Positions 42,792 to 52,189 of a DNA stretch of 64,000 bases are shown here, piece after piece. A model generated the notes under the pieces. The model saw nothing but the letters and a program-made list of their open reading frames with translations. It had not been told where the DNA came from and did no database searches. Each line of letters starts with the position of its first letter. Position 1 is the first letter of the stretch. Origin of the DNA: Sphingomonas paucimobilis NBRC 13935 (GTDB lineage Bacteria > Pseudomonadota > Alphaproteobacteria > Sphingomonadales > Sphingomonadaceae); assembly GCF_000739895.2 (NCBI RefSeq), contig NZ_BBJS01000046.1, positions 25,855 to 89,854 of the forward strand, in the 5' to 3' direction. The position numbers were made by a program, and so were the translations under genes.

Positions 42792-44255
42792 TCAGGCGCT
42801 GCGCCGGCGATCCCCGCCACGCCGCCGTTCGCCCGTCCGCTGGCGCTTGGCGCTGTAGAGCCGGCTGTCGGCATGATGCATGAAATCGCGGGTATTGTGG
42901 CAGTCTTCGGGACGCAGCGTGATGCTGACGGTGCCGCTACACGCCATCGTCAATTGGCCGATGGTGATCGAGATGGTCAGAAGCGCTTCTAGCCGGGCTT
43001 GCAGCGCCTCCATATCGGCCAGCATCGCGGGGTCGCGGAGGATGATTCCAAATTCGTCCCCGCCCAGACGCGCAACAAAACACTCCTTCAGCCCATCGTC
43101 GCGCAGCCGGTTGCCGACCATCCGCAGCACCTCGTCTCCTGCGGGATGGCCCAGCGTATCGTTGATCAGCTTGAACCCGTCCAGATCGATCAGCACCAGG
43201 CCCAGCGGTAGGCCCCGGGCCGCCGCCTCGCCGATCGCCGCCTCCAGTGCGCGGTCGAACGCCGCCCGGTTGGACAACAGGGTCAGCGCATCGGTGTCGG
43301 CCATGTGGCGCAACTGCGTTTCCAGCGCATGGCGTTCGGTCACGTCCTGGAACATGCCGACCAGACCATGGACCTGCCCGTCCAGCATTTCGCGCTCGCC
43401 CATCACGCGCACTCGCCGGCGCCGGCCCAGAGCGGTGATGAAGTCGAGTTCGATGTCGAACGGATTGCCGGTCTCTACCGTATTCTCGATGGTTGAGCGC
43501 AGCGCCAGGCGCGCATCGGGGGGATAATAGGACAGGCCTTCCTCGACCGAGAAATGGCGGCCCGGCGGCAGCTCGTGGATGCGATAGACGCCATCGGACC
43601 AGGTCGCGCGCCCGTCCTTCAACGCGACATGCCATGATCCCATCATCGCCAGCCGCTCGACCTGGCGGACATGGCGCTCCTTGGCGCGCAGCTCCTCGGC
43701 CTGGCGTTCGCTGAACTCGGCCATGTCGGTCGCACGCCGGGCGATGGCGCGCGCGGCGATCAGCGCTTCGGCGAGACGGGCGAGGTGGCGCAACGTCCGC
43801 TCGCCCGCCGCGCTCAGCGAGCGGGGCGTGTCGTCCATGACGCAGAGCGAGCCGATCGGCTGAAGATTGCCGTCCAGATCGGGTACGCGGATCGGCATGC
43901 CGGCATAGAAGCGCGTGCCCGGATCGCCCGCGACGAAGGGATTGATGGCGAAGCGCGGATCGCTCGACAGGTCGGGCACCATCAGCAGGTCGGGCGAACG
44001 GATGGTGAAATCGCAAAAGGCCACCTCGCGCGGCATCTGCTGCGGCAAGGGGCCGACCGCCGACTTCACCCAAAACCGATCGCGGTCCGCCAGGGTCAGT
44101 GCCGCCAGTGGGCAATCGAGCATGTCGGCCGCCAACGAGACGAGGGCATCGAACTCCGCCTCGGGCTCACTGTCGAGCAATGCATGGGCCTGAAGCGTTG
44201 CCAGCCGGCGTTCTTCGTCAAACCCGTCGGGCGGTGGAAAAAGAACGGCCGTCAT
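42792..44255 (-). CDS. GAF-PAS-GGDEF diguanylate cyclase
   Basis: The 487-residue protein has an N-terminal GAF domain (about residues 25-165, with FCDFTIRSPDLLMVPD), a short coiled linker, a PAS domain (about 200-310) and a GGDEF domain with RLGGDEFGI. The active-site GGDEF is intact, so it should make cyclic di-GMP. The RxxD inhibitory site expected five residues before GGDEF is replaced by LKEC, so product feedback is probably lost. No membrane segment is present, so it senses a cytoplasmic signal. The basic tail (ERRRGGDRRRSA) is unusual. It faces the divergent two-component genes. Confidence 0.9.
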   Translation of the reverse strand: MTAVLFPPPDGFDEERRLATLQAHALLDSEPEAEFDALVSLAADMLDCPLAALTLADRDRFWVKSAVGPLPQQMPREVAFCDFTIRSPDLLMVPDLSSDPRFAINPFVAGDPGTRFYAGMPIRVPDLDGNLQPIGSLCVMDDTPRSLSAAGERTLRHLARLAEALIAARAIARRATDMAEFSERQAEELRAKERHVRQVERLAMMGSWHVALKDGRATWSDGVYRIHELPPGRHFSVEEGLSYYPPDARLALRSTIENTVETGNPFDIELDFITALGRRRRVRVMGEREMLDGQVHGLVGMFQDVTERHALETQLRHMADTDALTLLSNRAAFDRALEAAIGEAAARGLPLGLVLIDLDGFKLINDTLGHPAGDEVLRMVGNRLRDDGLKECFVARLGGDEFGIILRDPAMLADMEALQARLEALLTISITIGQLTMACSGTVSITLRPEDCHNTRDFMHHADSRLYSAKRQRTGERRRGGDRRRSA

Positions 44256-44633
44256 GATGGGGGCAGCATATCCTACAAGGTTACCAAAGACTTAAAAAAC
44301 AAATGGTTACGGAAGGGTTACTCCCCACTCATGATGTTAAAGCCACAACTCGTCGATCCGATCCCTGTAACGCCCTGAAAGAGATGACGTATTTTTCATG
44401 ATATGGTCACCGGGGGGAAGGCCGGAACGCGGTAGCCCTTGGCCATAGAGTTCAGAGAGCTCGGCGCCCGACACTCCCGGGGGTGCCGTCGGGGCCGGCG
44501 GAAAGAGCGCTTTCCGCCGGCCTTTCGCTGGTACATTCTCGACCCGGCGTGGTGCGGCCAATCCTGGCCGGGGGCGACCGATCTGGGCCGACGCCGATTG
44601 AGAAACTCGTCCGATGCCGGAGCAGATGAACCG
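44256..44633. other. Intergenic region with direct repeats and a perfect hairpin
   Basis: The 378-bp gap has three GGTTAC copies (44279-44284, 44305-44310, 44316-44321), the last two exactly 11 bp apart, as in OmpR-family boxes. A 13-base perfect stem (44493-44522, GGCCGGCGGAAAG/CTTTCCGCCGGCC) is followed by TTTCG. A small RNA or leader is possible; no protein gene is convincing. Confidence 0.45.
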
Positions 44634-45326
44634 ATGAGTCGCAAAATCCTGATCGTTGAAGATGATGCTTCGACCGCCGCCTATGTCGCCAAGGGACTCG
44701 CAGAGGCGGGTTATGCCGTCGAGCAGTGCGGCGATGGCCGCGACGGCCTGTTCCTGGCGAGCGAGGGCATATTCGACCTGATCATCGCCGACCGGATGCT
44801 GCCGCGCCTCGACGGGCTGGCGATGGTCAGCGCGATCCGCGCGGCGGGCATATCGACGCCCGTGCTGATCCTGTCCGCGCTCGCCACGGTCGACGACAGG
44901 GTCGACGGGCTGAAGGCCGGGGCGGACGATTATCTGTGCAAGCCCTTCTCCTTCGCCGAGCTGTCGGCGCGGATCGAGGCGCTGGTCCGCCGGTCCGACC
45001 GGGCGGCGTCCGAGCCGACGCGGACCAAGCTGAGCGTCGGCGATCTGGAGATCGATCTGCTGGCCCGCACGGTCACACGCGCGGGCAAGCTCATCCCGGT
45101 CGGGGCGCGTGAGTTCAACCTCCTCGAATTCCTCGCCCGCCATGCGGGGCAAGTCGTCACCCGCACGATGATGCTGGAGAAGATCTGGAATTATCATTTC
45201 GATCCCGGCTCCAACGTGGTCGATGTCCATATCGGGCGGCTCCGGCGCAAGCTGGAGGAAGGCTTCGGCACCCCGATCCTCCATACGGTACGCGGTGCCG
45301 GCTATCGGCTGGCCGTGGAGGGGTGA
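44634..45326 (+). CDS. OmpR-family response regulator
   Basis: The 230-residue regulator has a receiver domain (KILIVEDDAS at the start, phospho-acceptor Asp53 in LIIADRMLPRLDG, Lys in LCKPFSFAEL). A winged-helix DNA-binding domain follows, with LLEFLARHAGQVVTR and VDVHIGRLRRKLEE. It overlaps the sensor kinase gene by four bases (GTGA). An 11-bp direct repeat of GGTTAC upstream could be its own binding site. The signal is unknown. Confidence 0.93.
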   Translation: MSRKILIVEDDASTAAYVAKGLAEAGYAVEQCGDGRDGLFLASEGIFDLIIADRMLPRLDGLAMVSAIRAAGISTPVLILSALATVDDRVDGLKAGADDYLCKPFSFAELSARIEALVRRSDRAASEPTRTKLSVGDLEIDLLARTVTRAGKLIPVGAREFNLLEFLARHAGQVVTRTMMLEKIWNYHFDPGSNVVDVHIGRLRRKLEEGFGTPILHTVRGAGYRLAVEG

Positions 45327-46678
45327 AGCTCCGGCTGACGATCTCGGCGCGGATCGCGCTGCTGTCGATCATTCTGGCGCTGGTATCGAACCTCGCGCTG
45401 GTCGGGTTCATCTGGAAACAGACCAGCGCCGATGCGGTGGCCGCGCTCCACCGCGAGATCGTCGAACAGGCCGATGCCCTGCGCGCAGTGTGGCGGACGG
45501 GCGCATTGCCCGCGCTGGCCGATGCGATCACCCAGGCGCGCGAGCCGGGCGATGTGACTTTGGTCCTCGCCATCTTCGATGCGCGTGGCCACCGGGTCGC
45601 GGGTTATGCACCCGCTCATCTGGCGGTGCCGTTGGCCGACACGCCATTCCGTATCGCCGTGCTGGGGCAGGGGGGCGTCTGGGCCTCGCGCGAGGCGGGC
45701 TATACGCTCCATCCGATTGGCGATGACTGGTTGCTGGTCGGCCGCCCCCTCGATCTGATCGAGGCGCAGCAGATCGCGATCGAGCGTGCGCTGGCCTTGG
45801 CGGTCGTGCTGTCGCTGATGCTGGGGGTCGGCACGGGGTTGGTCCTGGCCCATTATGTCGCGGGGCGGCTCAACAGCATCGTTTCGGTCATGGATGCAGC
45901 GGGCGAGGGCGACCTGTCGCGTCGCGTCTCGCTGGTTCGCGAAGGCGATAGCGACGGTGATGCCTTTGACCGGTTGGCGGTGCGGCTGAACGCCATGCTC
46001 GGCAAGATCGAGCAGTTGATGGCCGAGTTGCGGGTCGTCACCGACAGCTTGGCACATGATCTGCGCTCGCCACTCGCGCGCCTGCGCACCAAGACCGAGC
46101 AGGCGGTGCTGATCGCCGATCCGCACCAGCGCGAGGCGGCGCTGGGCGGCTTGCTGGTCGAGACCGACCTGATCATGCGGATGCTGACCATGGTGATCGA
46201 GATCAGCCGATCCGAATCGGTCACCCGCGACCGCTTCACCCTGGTCGCGCCCGCCGAGCTGGTCGAGGAGATTGGTGAGCTCTACGCGCCGGTGGTCGAG
46301 GATGCCGGCTTGCGCTTCATGATTGAAGTGGAAGATCGGCCGGCGCCGTTGCCGATCCACCGTGAGTTGATGAGCCAGGCGCTATCCAACCTGATCGACA
46401 ATGCCTTGAAGCATGGCGCGTCGGGCGGGCAGGTGACGCTGCGCCTGTCGCGCGGGTTGGAGGGCATCGTCTTCCAGGTCGAGGATCGCGGCCCCGGCAT
46501 CGCCGAGGCGGACCGGGCGCAGGCTTTGAAGCGCTTCGGACGGCTCGACTCGGCGCGTACGACGCCCGGGGCGGGGCTGGGCATGGCACTGATCGAGGCG
46601 GTGGCGCGGCTGCATGGTGGGCGGTTCGACTTGGCGGACAACGGTCCTGGGCTCATCGCGCGGTTGATCATACCCTAA
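45323..46678 (+). CDS. Sensor histidine kinase
   Basis: The 451-residue kinase has one membrane segment at about residues 10-30, a periplasmic sensing part (about 30-150), a second membrane segment at about 155-180 and a HAMP region. The dimerisation helix carries the phospho-accepting His245 in SLAHDLRSPLARL. The ATPase domain has the N box LIDNALKHG and the G box GPGIAEADR. The start is a GTG at 45323 within the regulator stop, so kinase and regulator are coupled. The signal cannot be named. Confidence 0.92.
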   Translation: MKLRLTISARIALLSIILALVSNLALVGFIWKQTSADAVAALHREIVEQADALRAVWRTGALPALADAITQAREPGDVTLVLAIFDARGHRVAGYAPAHLAVPLADTPFRIAVLGQGGVWASREAGYTLHPIGDDWLLVGRPLDLIEAQQIAIERALALAVVLSLMLGVGTGLVLAHYVAGRLNSIVSVMDAAGEGDLSRRVSLVREGDSDGDAFDRLAVRLNAMLGKIEQLMAELRVVTDSLAHDLRSPLARLRTKTEQAVLIADPHQREAALGGLLVETDLIMRMLTMVIEISRSESVTRDRFTLVAPAELVEEIGELYAPVVEDAGLRFMIEVEDRPAPLPIHRELMSQALSNLIDNALKHGASGGQVTLRLSRGLEGIVFQVEDRGPGIAEADRAQALKRFGRLDSARTTPGAGLGMALIEAVARLHGGRFDLADNGPGLIARLIIP

Positions 46679-46686
46679 ATCCTCTC

Positions 46687-46800
46687 GGCACGGGGGGCAT
46701 CGCGCAGCGGTGGTGGAGGGGGCGTTCCGTAAATGATTCGCTTCGTGGAAGCCCCTCTCCGTCAGGCCTTTCGCCTGCCACCCCCCCGTGCCAGGGAGGA
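46687..46800. repeat. Dispersed repeat, relative of 9041-9158
   Basis: GGCACGGGGG at the left pairs with CCCCCGTGCC at the right. The inner part shares CTCCGTCAGGCCT and GCCTGCCAC with the repeat after cobF. It lies after the histidine kinase gene and may end its transcript. Confidence 0.65.
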
Positions 46801-46840
46801 TCGGGCTTGCCGTCATCCTGCAACGCTTTACATCCCGCCC

Positions 46841-47089
46841 ATGGATTCTCTCTCCCTATTCGGCCTCGCCGCCGTGTCCTTCACCCTGCTGTGCTATGCG
46901 ATGGAATCGGGTTCGCATTGGTGGACGCTGGGCTTCGTCCTGGGATGCATCGCGGGGTCGGCCTATGGTTTTCTGCAGGGCGCTTGGCCGTTCGGCGTGG
47001 TGGAGATCGTCTGGGCGCTCGTGTCCTTTCGGCGCTGGTTGACCCTGAAGCGCGTCCAATCGTTCAAGTTTCGGGAACCGATCGCTTGA
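46841..47089 (+). CDS. Small three-span membrane protein, unknown
   Basis: The 82-residue protein has hydrophobic stretches at about residues 3-20, 25-45 and 48-62 and a basic tail (RRWLTLKRVQSFKF). I do not recognise a characterised family; similar short proteins occur beside ribosomal genes in related genomes. The ATG at 46841 was chosen because the upstream part of the frame lies in the repeat. The stop codon overlaps the minus-35 box of the rpsM promoter. Confidence 0.6.
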   Translation: MDSLSLFGLAAVSFTLLCYAMESGSHWWTLGFVLGCIAGSAYGFLQGAWPFGVVEIVWALVSFRRWLTLKRVQSFKFREPIA

Positions 47090-47114
47090 CAGTGGGTTGC
47101 GCGGGCCCTAACTG
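47086..47114 (+). promoter_or_regulatory. Promoter of the rpsM operon
   Basis: TTGACA (47086-47091) and TAACTG (47109-47114) are 17 bases apart. The minus-35 matches the consensus exactly. Transcription would start near 47121 and leave a leader of about 125 bases before rpsM, in which no known ribosomal-protein site was recognised. Confidence 0.65.
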
Positions 47115-47247
47115 ACCGTCCTTCCAACACCCCCGGTTTGACGACGCGCGATTTGCGGGCGTCGCAATTCCGCGTGGCGGAACCATCGCGTTGAGATGGA
47201 GCATGTGCGGCCATGCCATGCTTCGTGGAGCTAGGAGAACAAATTTC

Positions 47248-47616
47248 ATGGCACGTATCGCGGGTGTCAACATCCCGACCAACAAGCGCGTGATCATCGC
47301 GCTGACCTATATCCACGGCATCGGTCCGGCCAAGGCGAAGGAAATCACCGCCAAGCTGAACATCGCCGCGGATCGTCGCGTCCAGGACCTGTCGGACCAG
47401 GAAGTCCTGCAGATCCGTGAAACCATCGACGCCGATCACACGGTGGAAGGCGATCTTCGTCGCGAGACCGCGATGAACATCAAGCGCCTGATGGACCTGG
47501 CCTGCTATCGCGGCCTGCGTCACCGCAAGGGCCTGCCGGTCCGCGGCCAGCGCACGCACACCAATGCGCGCACCCGCAAGGGCAAGGCGAAGCCGATCGC
47601 GGGCAAGAAGAAGTAA
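47248..47616 (+). CDS. rpsM: 30S ribosomal protein S13
   Basis: The 122-residue protein starts [20 protein letters not shown] and contains HIYGIG-type helix-turn sequence ([14 protein letters not shown]), [19 protein letters not shown] and a basic tail [11 protein letters not shown]. It sits in the head of the small subunit and contacts the large subunit. The start has AGGAG 11 bases upstream. It opens the alpha-operon segment rpsM-rpsK-rpoA-rplQ; rpsD is not here, as common outside enterobacteria. Confidence 0.98.
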   Translation: MARIAGVNIPTNKRVIIALTYIHGIGPAKAKEITAKLNIAADRRVQDLSDQEVLQIRETIDADHTVEGDLRRETAMNIKRLMDLACYRGLRHRKGLPVRGQRTHTNARTRKGKAKPIAGKKK

Positions 47617-47711
47617 TTCGTCCGGGGGACGAATTACTCCGCCGGAGGCAGGCTTGTGGCTGACCGCCCGCCGCTCTCCGCATCAGGATACTAGGTCAGG
47701 ATTTTCACCCA

Positions 47712-48101
47712 ATGGCACGTGAACCGCAGCGCATTCGCCGTCGCGAGCGCAAGAACATCACCGCCGGCGTTGCCCATGTGAACGCCAGCTTCAACAACAC
47801 GATGATCACCATCACCGACGCGCAGGGCAACGCCATTTCGTGGTCGTCGGCCGGCATGATGGGCTTCAAGGGTTCGCGCAAGTCGACCCCGTACGCCGCT
47901 CAGGTCGCCGCCGAAGACGCCGGCAAGAAGGCCGCCGAGCACGGCGTGCGCACCCTGGAAGTCGAAGTGAAGGGCCCGGGTTCGGGCCGCGAGTCGGCGC
48001 TGCGCGCGCTGCAGGCGGTCGGTTTCCAGATCACCTCGATCCGCGACGTCACCTCGATCCCGCACAACGGCGTGCGGCCTTCCAAGCGTCGCCGCGTCTG
48101 A
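47712..48101 (+). CDS. rpsK: 30S ribosomal protein S11
   Basis: The 129-residue protein contains [22 protein letters not shown], family-typical [20 protein letters not shown], and [14 protein letters not shown] at the end. It sits on the platform of the small subunit near the mRNA exit. It follows rpsM after 95 bases in the same direction, and rpoA follows after 89. Confidence 0.98.
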   Translation: MAREPQRIRRRERKNITAGVAHVNASFNNTMITITDAQGNAISWSSAGMMGFKGSRKSTPYAAQVAAEDAGKKAAEHGVRTLEVEVKGPGSGRESALRALQAVGFQITSIRDVTSIPHNGVRPSKRRRV

Positions 48102-48190
48102 TGCTTCCCATGGCCGGCTGACGAGTCGGCCATGCCTCTACTCCACGGCTGGAACCGTCCCCGTTCCGGCCCATAACTCAGGGGAACCAC

Positions 48191-49255
48191 GTGTCTGTCA
48201 ACGCAAAGAACTGGCAGGAACTGAAGAAGCCCAACGCGCTCGAAAAGAAGGGCGGCGATGGCAAGCGGAAGGCGACGTTCGTTGCCGAACCGCTGGAGCG
48301 TGGCTTCGGCCTGACGCTGGGCAACGCGCTTCGCCGCGTTCTCCTGTCGTCGCTCCAGGGCGCGGCGGTCACCTCGATCAAGATCGAGAATGTCCTGCAC
48401 GAGTTCTCGTCGCTGGCCGGTGTGCGTGAAGACGTCACCGACATCGTCCTGAACGTCAAGCAGCTCGCCATCCGCATGCAGGGCGAAGGCCCCAAGCGTC
48501 TCCAGCTCTCGGCGACCGGTCCCACCACCGTCAAGGCCGGCGACATCGCCGTGTCGGGCGATATCGAGGTCATGAACAAGGACCTGGTGATCTGCCATCT
48601 CGACGAAGGCGCGACGCTCAACATGGAGCTGACCGCGGACATCGGGAAGGGCTATGTCCCCGCCGCGTCCAACCGTCCGGCCGATGCGCCGATCGGTCTG
48701 ATCCCGGTCGATGCGCTCTACTCGCCGGTGCGCCAGGTGTCGTACAAGGTCGACCCGACCCGCGTCGGTCAGGACCTGGACTATGACAAGCTGACGCTCT
48801 CGGTCGAGACCGACGGCACCGTCACCCCGGAAGACGCCGTGGCCTATGCCGCGCGCATCCTCCAGGACCAGCTGGCGCTGTTCGTGCACTTCGACGACTC
48901 GGCGCTCACCCGCGCGGCCCCCGTGGGCCAGGCGGCGATCCCCGCCGCTGGTGGCGAGCCGCAGAGCGACGCGCAGCAGATCAATCGTTACCTTCTCAAG
49001 AAGGTCGACGAGCTGGAGCTGTCGGTGCGTTCGGCGAACTGCCTCAAGAACGACAACATCATCTATATCGGCGATCTGGTCGGCAAGACCGAAGCCGAGA
49101 TGCTGCGCACTCCGAATTTCGGCCGCAAGTCGCTGAACGAGATCAAGGAAGTGCTGTCGTCCATGGGTCTGCGCCTGGGCATGGAAATCCCCGGCTGGCC
49201 GCCCGAGAATATCGAGGAAATGGCCAAGAAGCTGGAACAGGAGATCATGGGCTAA
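48191..49255 (+). CDS. rpoA: DNA-directed RNA polymerase subunit alpha
   Basis: The 354-residue alpha subunit has the N-terminal dimerisation domain ([25 protein letters not shown]) and the C-terminal DNA-binding domain ([29 protein letters not shown]). The start codon is GTG at 48191, after GGGGAACCAC. It is followed by a perfect hairpin and a long gap of about 225 bases before rplQ. Confidence 0.98.
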   Translation: MSVNAKNWQELKKPNALEKKGGDGKRKATFVAEPLERGFGLTLGNALRRVLLSSLQGAAVTSIKIENVLHEFSSLAGVREDVTDIVLNVKQLAIRMQGEGPKRLQLSATGPTTVKAGDIAVSGDIEVMNKDLVICHLDEGATLNMELTADIGKGYVPAASNRPADAPIGLIPVDALYSPVRQVSYKVDPTRVGQDLDYDKLTLSVETDGTVTPEDAVAYAARILQDQLALFVHFDDSALTRAAPVGQAAIPAAGGEPQSDAQQINRYLLKKVDELELSVRSANCLKNDNIIYIGDLVGKTEAEMLRTPNFGRKSLNEIKEVLSSMGLRLGMEIPGWPPENIEEMAKKLEQEIMG

Positions 49256-49261
49256 GCCGCA

Positions 49262-49284
49262 CGCGGATAGCGACGCTATCCGCG
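49262..49284. repeat. Perfect 23-base hairpin after rpoA
   Basis: CGCGGATAGCG and CGCTATCCGCG flank a single A, six bases after the rpoA stop. No T tract follows, so it may act as a stability element or partial terminator rather than a full one. The rest of the gap to rplQ shows only GC-rich partial repeats. Confidence 0.6.
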
Positions 49285-49481
49285 AGACGGCGAAAGCCCG
49301 GCCGGCGAGTCGCCTACGGGCGACCCGTTCGACGTCAGGATCGCGGCTTCGCCGTGATCCGGCCCGGCCGATCTCCCCGCTCTGCTGGGATGACTACGAG
49401 ATAGGCGAAGGTAGCGGCCTCTAACGGCTACCAGGTCTGGGGTACCGTCAAACGGCCCCTTAACGAACGAAGGAACTACCC

Positions 49482-49904
49482 ATGCGTCATCGCGTCGGCG
49501 GCCGTAAGCTGCAGCGTACCTCGGCTCATCGTATCGCGCTTTTCCGCAACATGGCGGCAGCACTGATCAAGCACGAGCAGATCACCACCACCGTCGCCAA
49601 GGCGAAGGAACTGCGTCCCTATGTCGAAAAGCTGGTGACGCTGGCCAAGAAGGGTGGTCTCTCGAACCGCCGTCTGGCCCATGCCCGTCTGCTCGACGAC
49701 GCGCAGCTCGTGAAGCTGTTCGACGTTCTGGCGTCGCGCTATGCCGACCGCAACGGTGGCTATACCCGCATCATCAAGGCTGGCATCCGCGCGTCGGACG
49801 CCTCGCCAATGGCGATCATCGAGTTCGTCGACCGTGACGTCTCGGCGAAGGGCCAGGATTCGGGTCCGGTGATGACCGAGGAAGATTTCGACGAAGCCGC
49901 GTAA
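49482..49904 (+). CDS. rplQ: 50S ribosomal protein L17
   Basis: The 140-residue protein begins [24 protein letters not shown], the usual L17 start, and has [48 protein letters not shown] is the family C-terminal core, followed by a short acidic tail. It lies at the peptide exit tunnel. It is the last gene of the operon, ending before a strong terminator. Confidence 0.98.
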   Translation: MRHRVGGRKLQRTSAHRIALFRNMAAALIKHEQITTTVAKAKELRPYVEKLVTLAKKGGLSNRRLAHARLLDDAQLVKLFDVLASRYADRNGGYTRIIKAGIRASDASPMAIIEFVDRDVSAKGQDSGPVMTEEDFDEAA

Positions 49905-49934
49905 TTTTCGCGTCTTTCGAAGACCTTCGACAAA

Positions 49935-49965
49935 GGGCCGTGCCAGCGATGGCGCGGCCCTTTTT
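49935..49965 (+). terminator. Terminator of the rpsM-rplQ operon
   Basis: GGGCCGTGCC pairs with GGCGCGGCCC around AGCGAT, followed by TTTTT. It lies 30 bases after rplQ. Confidence 0.88.
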
Positions 49966-50098
49966 CATATGGGCCGTTTCGCGGTCCGCCAGCGTCAAGC
50001 CGCACATCGCTTGGTCTTGCTCACTTATCGTATGTGATATACGTTCCTTCTTCACAGATAAAAAAGAATGTATTTGTGAACGGTAACAAGGGGGCGTG

Positions 50099-51889
50099 AT
50101 GCGCAAGATATGCAGCTTGATTCCGGCGCTTTTGTTGGTCGCGTGCGGGGGGGCGGATGAGGTCGGAACGACCGGTGGCGGGCCGGTCGCGACCGCAGCC
50201 GGCGCCAGTACGGCGCAGCCCGTAACCGGGTGCAAGGCCACTTCCAGCTACAACCCATGGGGCGTTTTGCCCCTCCGTACCTGGACGCCGCTATCGTCCG
50301 ACGCACCGGCCGAACCCCATCGGGCCCCTGGAACCGCCTATGGCCCCGCCTTCCAGGCTCGGCTCGTCTGGGCTTATGGTGCCAATCTCGGAGAAAGCAG
50401 CCGAGTCGCCGAGTTCGAAATGGCCGATGGATGCCGCCGCCGTTTCCGCCTGTCGTCGCTGTCGGACAATGACGTCGCGGCGATCGAGCAGGAAGCCGAT
50501 AAGCATCCCTTGTCCGAGGATACGGCCAGCTACGACACCGATTATGATCTGGAGCCGACCAGCCGCGAAGCCCTGGATGCCGGCACGGTGCGCAAGGTGG
50601 AGACGCAGCACTTCACCTTCTGGTACGGCGTGAAAACCGACGGGTTCAGCTATCGCTGGGCGCGCGACACCGGGAACGACTGGAACCAGTTGATCGAACA
50701 ATCCGCCCAGTGGCTGGAAGCCATCTGGCTGTGGAATCGCGACATACTCGCAGCCCCCATGCCCTATCAGGACGGGGATAACCGTAAAAAGATCAACATG
50801 TATGTCTGTGGCACGGGCATACCGTTCTTCAGCGATGGCGATATGGGGGATTGCGGCGCCAGCGCCGCGGCGGGGATGTGGGTCAGCGCGCCCAATCTTC
50901 AGGCCGGTGGCGTGACGACGATCCACGAATTCGGCCATGTCATCCAATTCTATACCGGCGGTTTTCGCGACAAGTCCGATGCCGGGCCGATCTGGGAAGT
51001 CGGGGCGGAATGGAACGCCTATGTCCTGTCGCCCAACTACGTGGGATTCCTGCCCTATTATCTGAACAATCTGGAAAACGGGCCGCTCTGGTCGATCGCG
51101 CGCTATGGGGCGCAACCCTTCATGTCCTTCCTGTACGAACAGGATTCGACATGGCCGTTCGTCTGGGAGAGCTGGACCCAAAATCTCCGTGACAGCGAGG
51201 GCGCCACGACGGAGGACTATCTGCAGGCCTTCGTACGGCTGGGCCAGGCGGCGGGCGTCTATCCCCATGGCTTTGCCTCCTTCGCCAATGACATGGGCTG
51301 GTATGGTGCGCGGCTGGCGGGGATGGACTTCATCGATCAACGCGCGCTGATCGATGCGACCACCGCCTCGGCGACGCAGACCTTGGCCTCGCATCTCTAT
51401 GCGCCCTTGGCGGAAGGGTCGGGCGCGAACCAATATGTGTCCTCGCCGGCGCGGCCTCTGTTGCAGTTCGGCACGCATCTGATCCCGCTGACGGCCAATG
51501 GCGGAACCGTACAGGTCACGTTGACCGGAGATACCACCGCCAATCAGGCGGCCTGGCGCTTCGCGCTCGTCGCGATCGAGAATGGGACCAAGGTCACCTA
51601 TTCGGATCTGGGGGCAGTGTCGGGCACCAACAGCGCGACGATCTCCCGCGCGGTTCCGCAGGGCGCCAAGTTGTTTCTGACGGTCACCGCAACGCCGGGC
51701 GCCTATGAGACGCTGGGTTGGCAACCGGCGGGGGCCGTCACCGGCACCAAATTCCCGTACCGAGTGAGCATCAGCGGGGCCACCCCGCCTACCGGCGACC
51801 CGGCCGCTTGTGCTGCCAATATTGCACCGAATAGCCGGACGCTCAATTACAATACCAATGGCCATAACGAGCACGGCCGTCGCTGCTAA
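50099..51889 (+). CDS. Secreted lipoprotein metalloprotease-like protein (HExxH)
   Basis: The 596-residue protein has a lipoprotein-like leader (CSLIPALLLVACGG) and a low-complexity linker. The metalloprotease-like domain has TIHEFGHVIQFY (His276, Glu277, His280) and an acidic Glu in IWEVGAEWNAY as the likely third ligand. A C-terminal beta-rich region (about 430-560) follows. It resembles DUF6055-type proteins; I am not certain of the family. The 120 bases upstream are clearly AT-richer than the rest and carry a GTG/ATG tandem at 50096/50099. It sits alone between the ribosomal operon and guaA, with its own terminator, and may be acquired. Confidence 0.72.
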   Translation: MRKICSLIPALLLVACGGADEVGTTGGGPVATAAGASTAQPVTGCKATSSYNPWGVLPLRTWTPLSSDAPAEPHRAPGTAYGPAFQARLVWAYGANLGESSRVAEFEMADGCRRRFRLSSLSDNDVAAIEQEADKHPLSEDTASYDTDYDLEPTSREALDAGTVRKVETQHFTFWYGVKTDGFSYRWARDTGNDWNQLIEQSAQWLEAIWLWNRDILAAPMPYQDGDNRKKINMYVCGTGIPFFSDGDMGDCGASAAAGMWVSAPNLQAGGVTTIHEFGHVIQFYTGGFRDKSDAGPIWEVGAEWNAYVLSPNYVGFLPYYLNNLENGPLWSIARYGAQPFMSFLYEQDSTWPFVWESWTQNLRDSEGATTEDYLQAFVRLGQAAGVYPHGFASFANDMGWYGARLAGMDFIDQRALIDATTASATQTLASHLYAPLAEGSGANQYVSSPARPLLQFGTHLIPLTANGGTVQVTLTGDTTANQAAWRFALVAIENGTKVTYSDLGAVSGTNSATISRAVPQGAKLFLTVTATPGAYETLGWQPAGAVTGTKFPYRVSISGATPPTGDPAACAANIAPNSRTLNYNTNGHNEHGRRC

Positions 51890-52189
51890 GTTATGCTATT
51901 GTCCTGATTTCCAAAATGGGGCGTGTTGGTGACGGCACGCCCCTTCTCTTCGTTTCGGCCCGCGCTCGGATGCTGTCGTCGTTCCTGCCCTTCGACAGAA
52001 GGATATGCGATGGCGGCGGGGATGGGGGCTGCTCGTACAGGGACGAATCCGAACGGGTACGGCAAAGGGGTGCGTTCGGGCCCTCCATTGTCGAGTCGAT
52101 ACGCAGGCCCCCGGCATGGTCGCGACCGATGCGTTTCAAAGCCCGTCGGCCCGGTAGCATTTTCCAAAAGACATCGCTATCGGACCGCC
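51890..52189. other. Intergenic region before guaA
   Basis: Apart from the terminator at 51918-51945, this 300-bp stretch shows no convincing gene. A frame open upstream of guaA has a proline/arginine-rich sequence unlike GMP synthase and is taken as chance. A promoter must be present, but it was not identified. Confidence 0.45.
51918..51945 (+). terminator. Terminator after the metalloprotease gene
   Basis: GGGGCGTG pairs with CACGCCCC around a ten-base loop, followed by TTCTCTTCG. It lies 28 bases after the stop codon. Confidence 0.6.

Noticed and set aside
44337..44399. Short minus-strand frame MKNTSSLSGRYRDRIDELWL
   Set aside because: It has no clear ribosome site, and nothing is known about such a peptide; too short to support.
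51923..52189. Possible 89-residue N-terminal extension of GMP synthase
   Set aside because: The extension is Arg/Pro-rich, unlike any GuaA, and [15 protein letters not shown] is the normal start.
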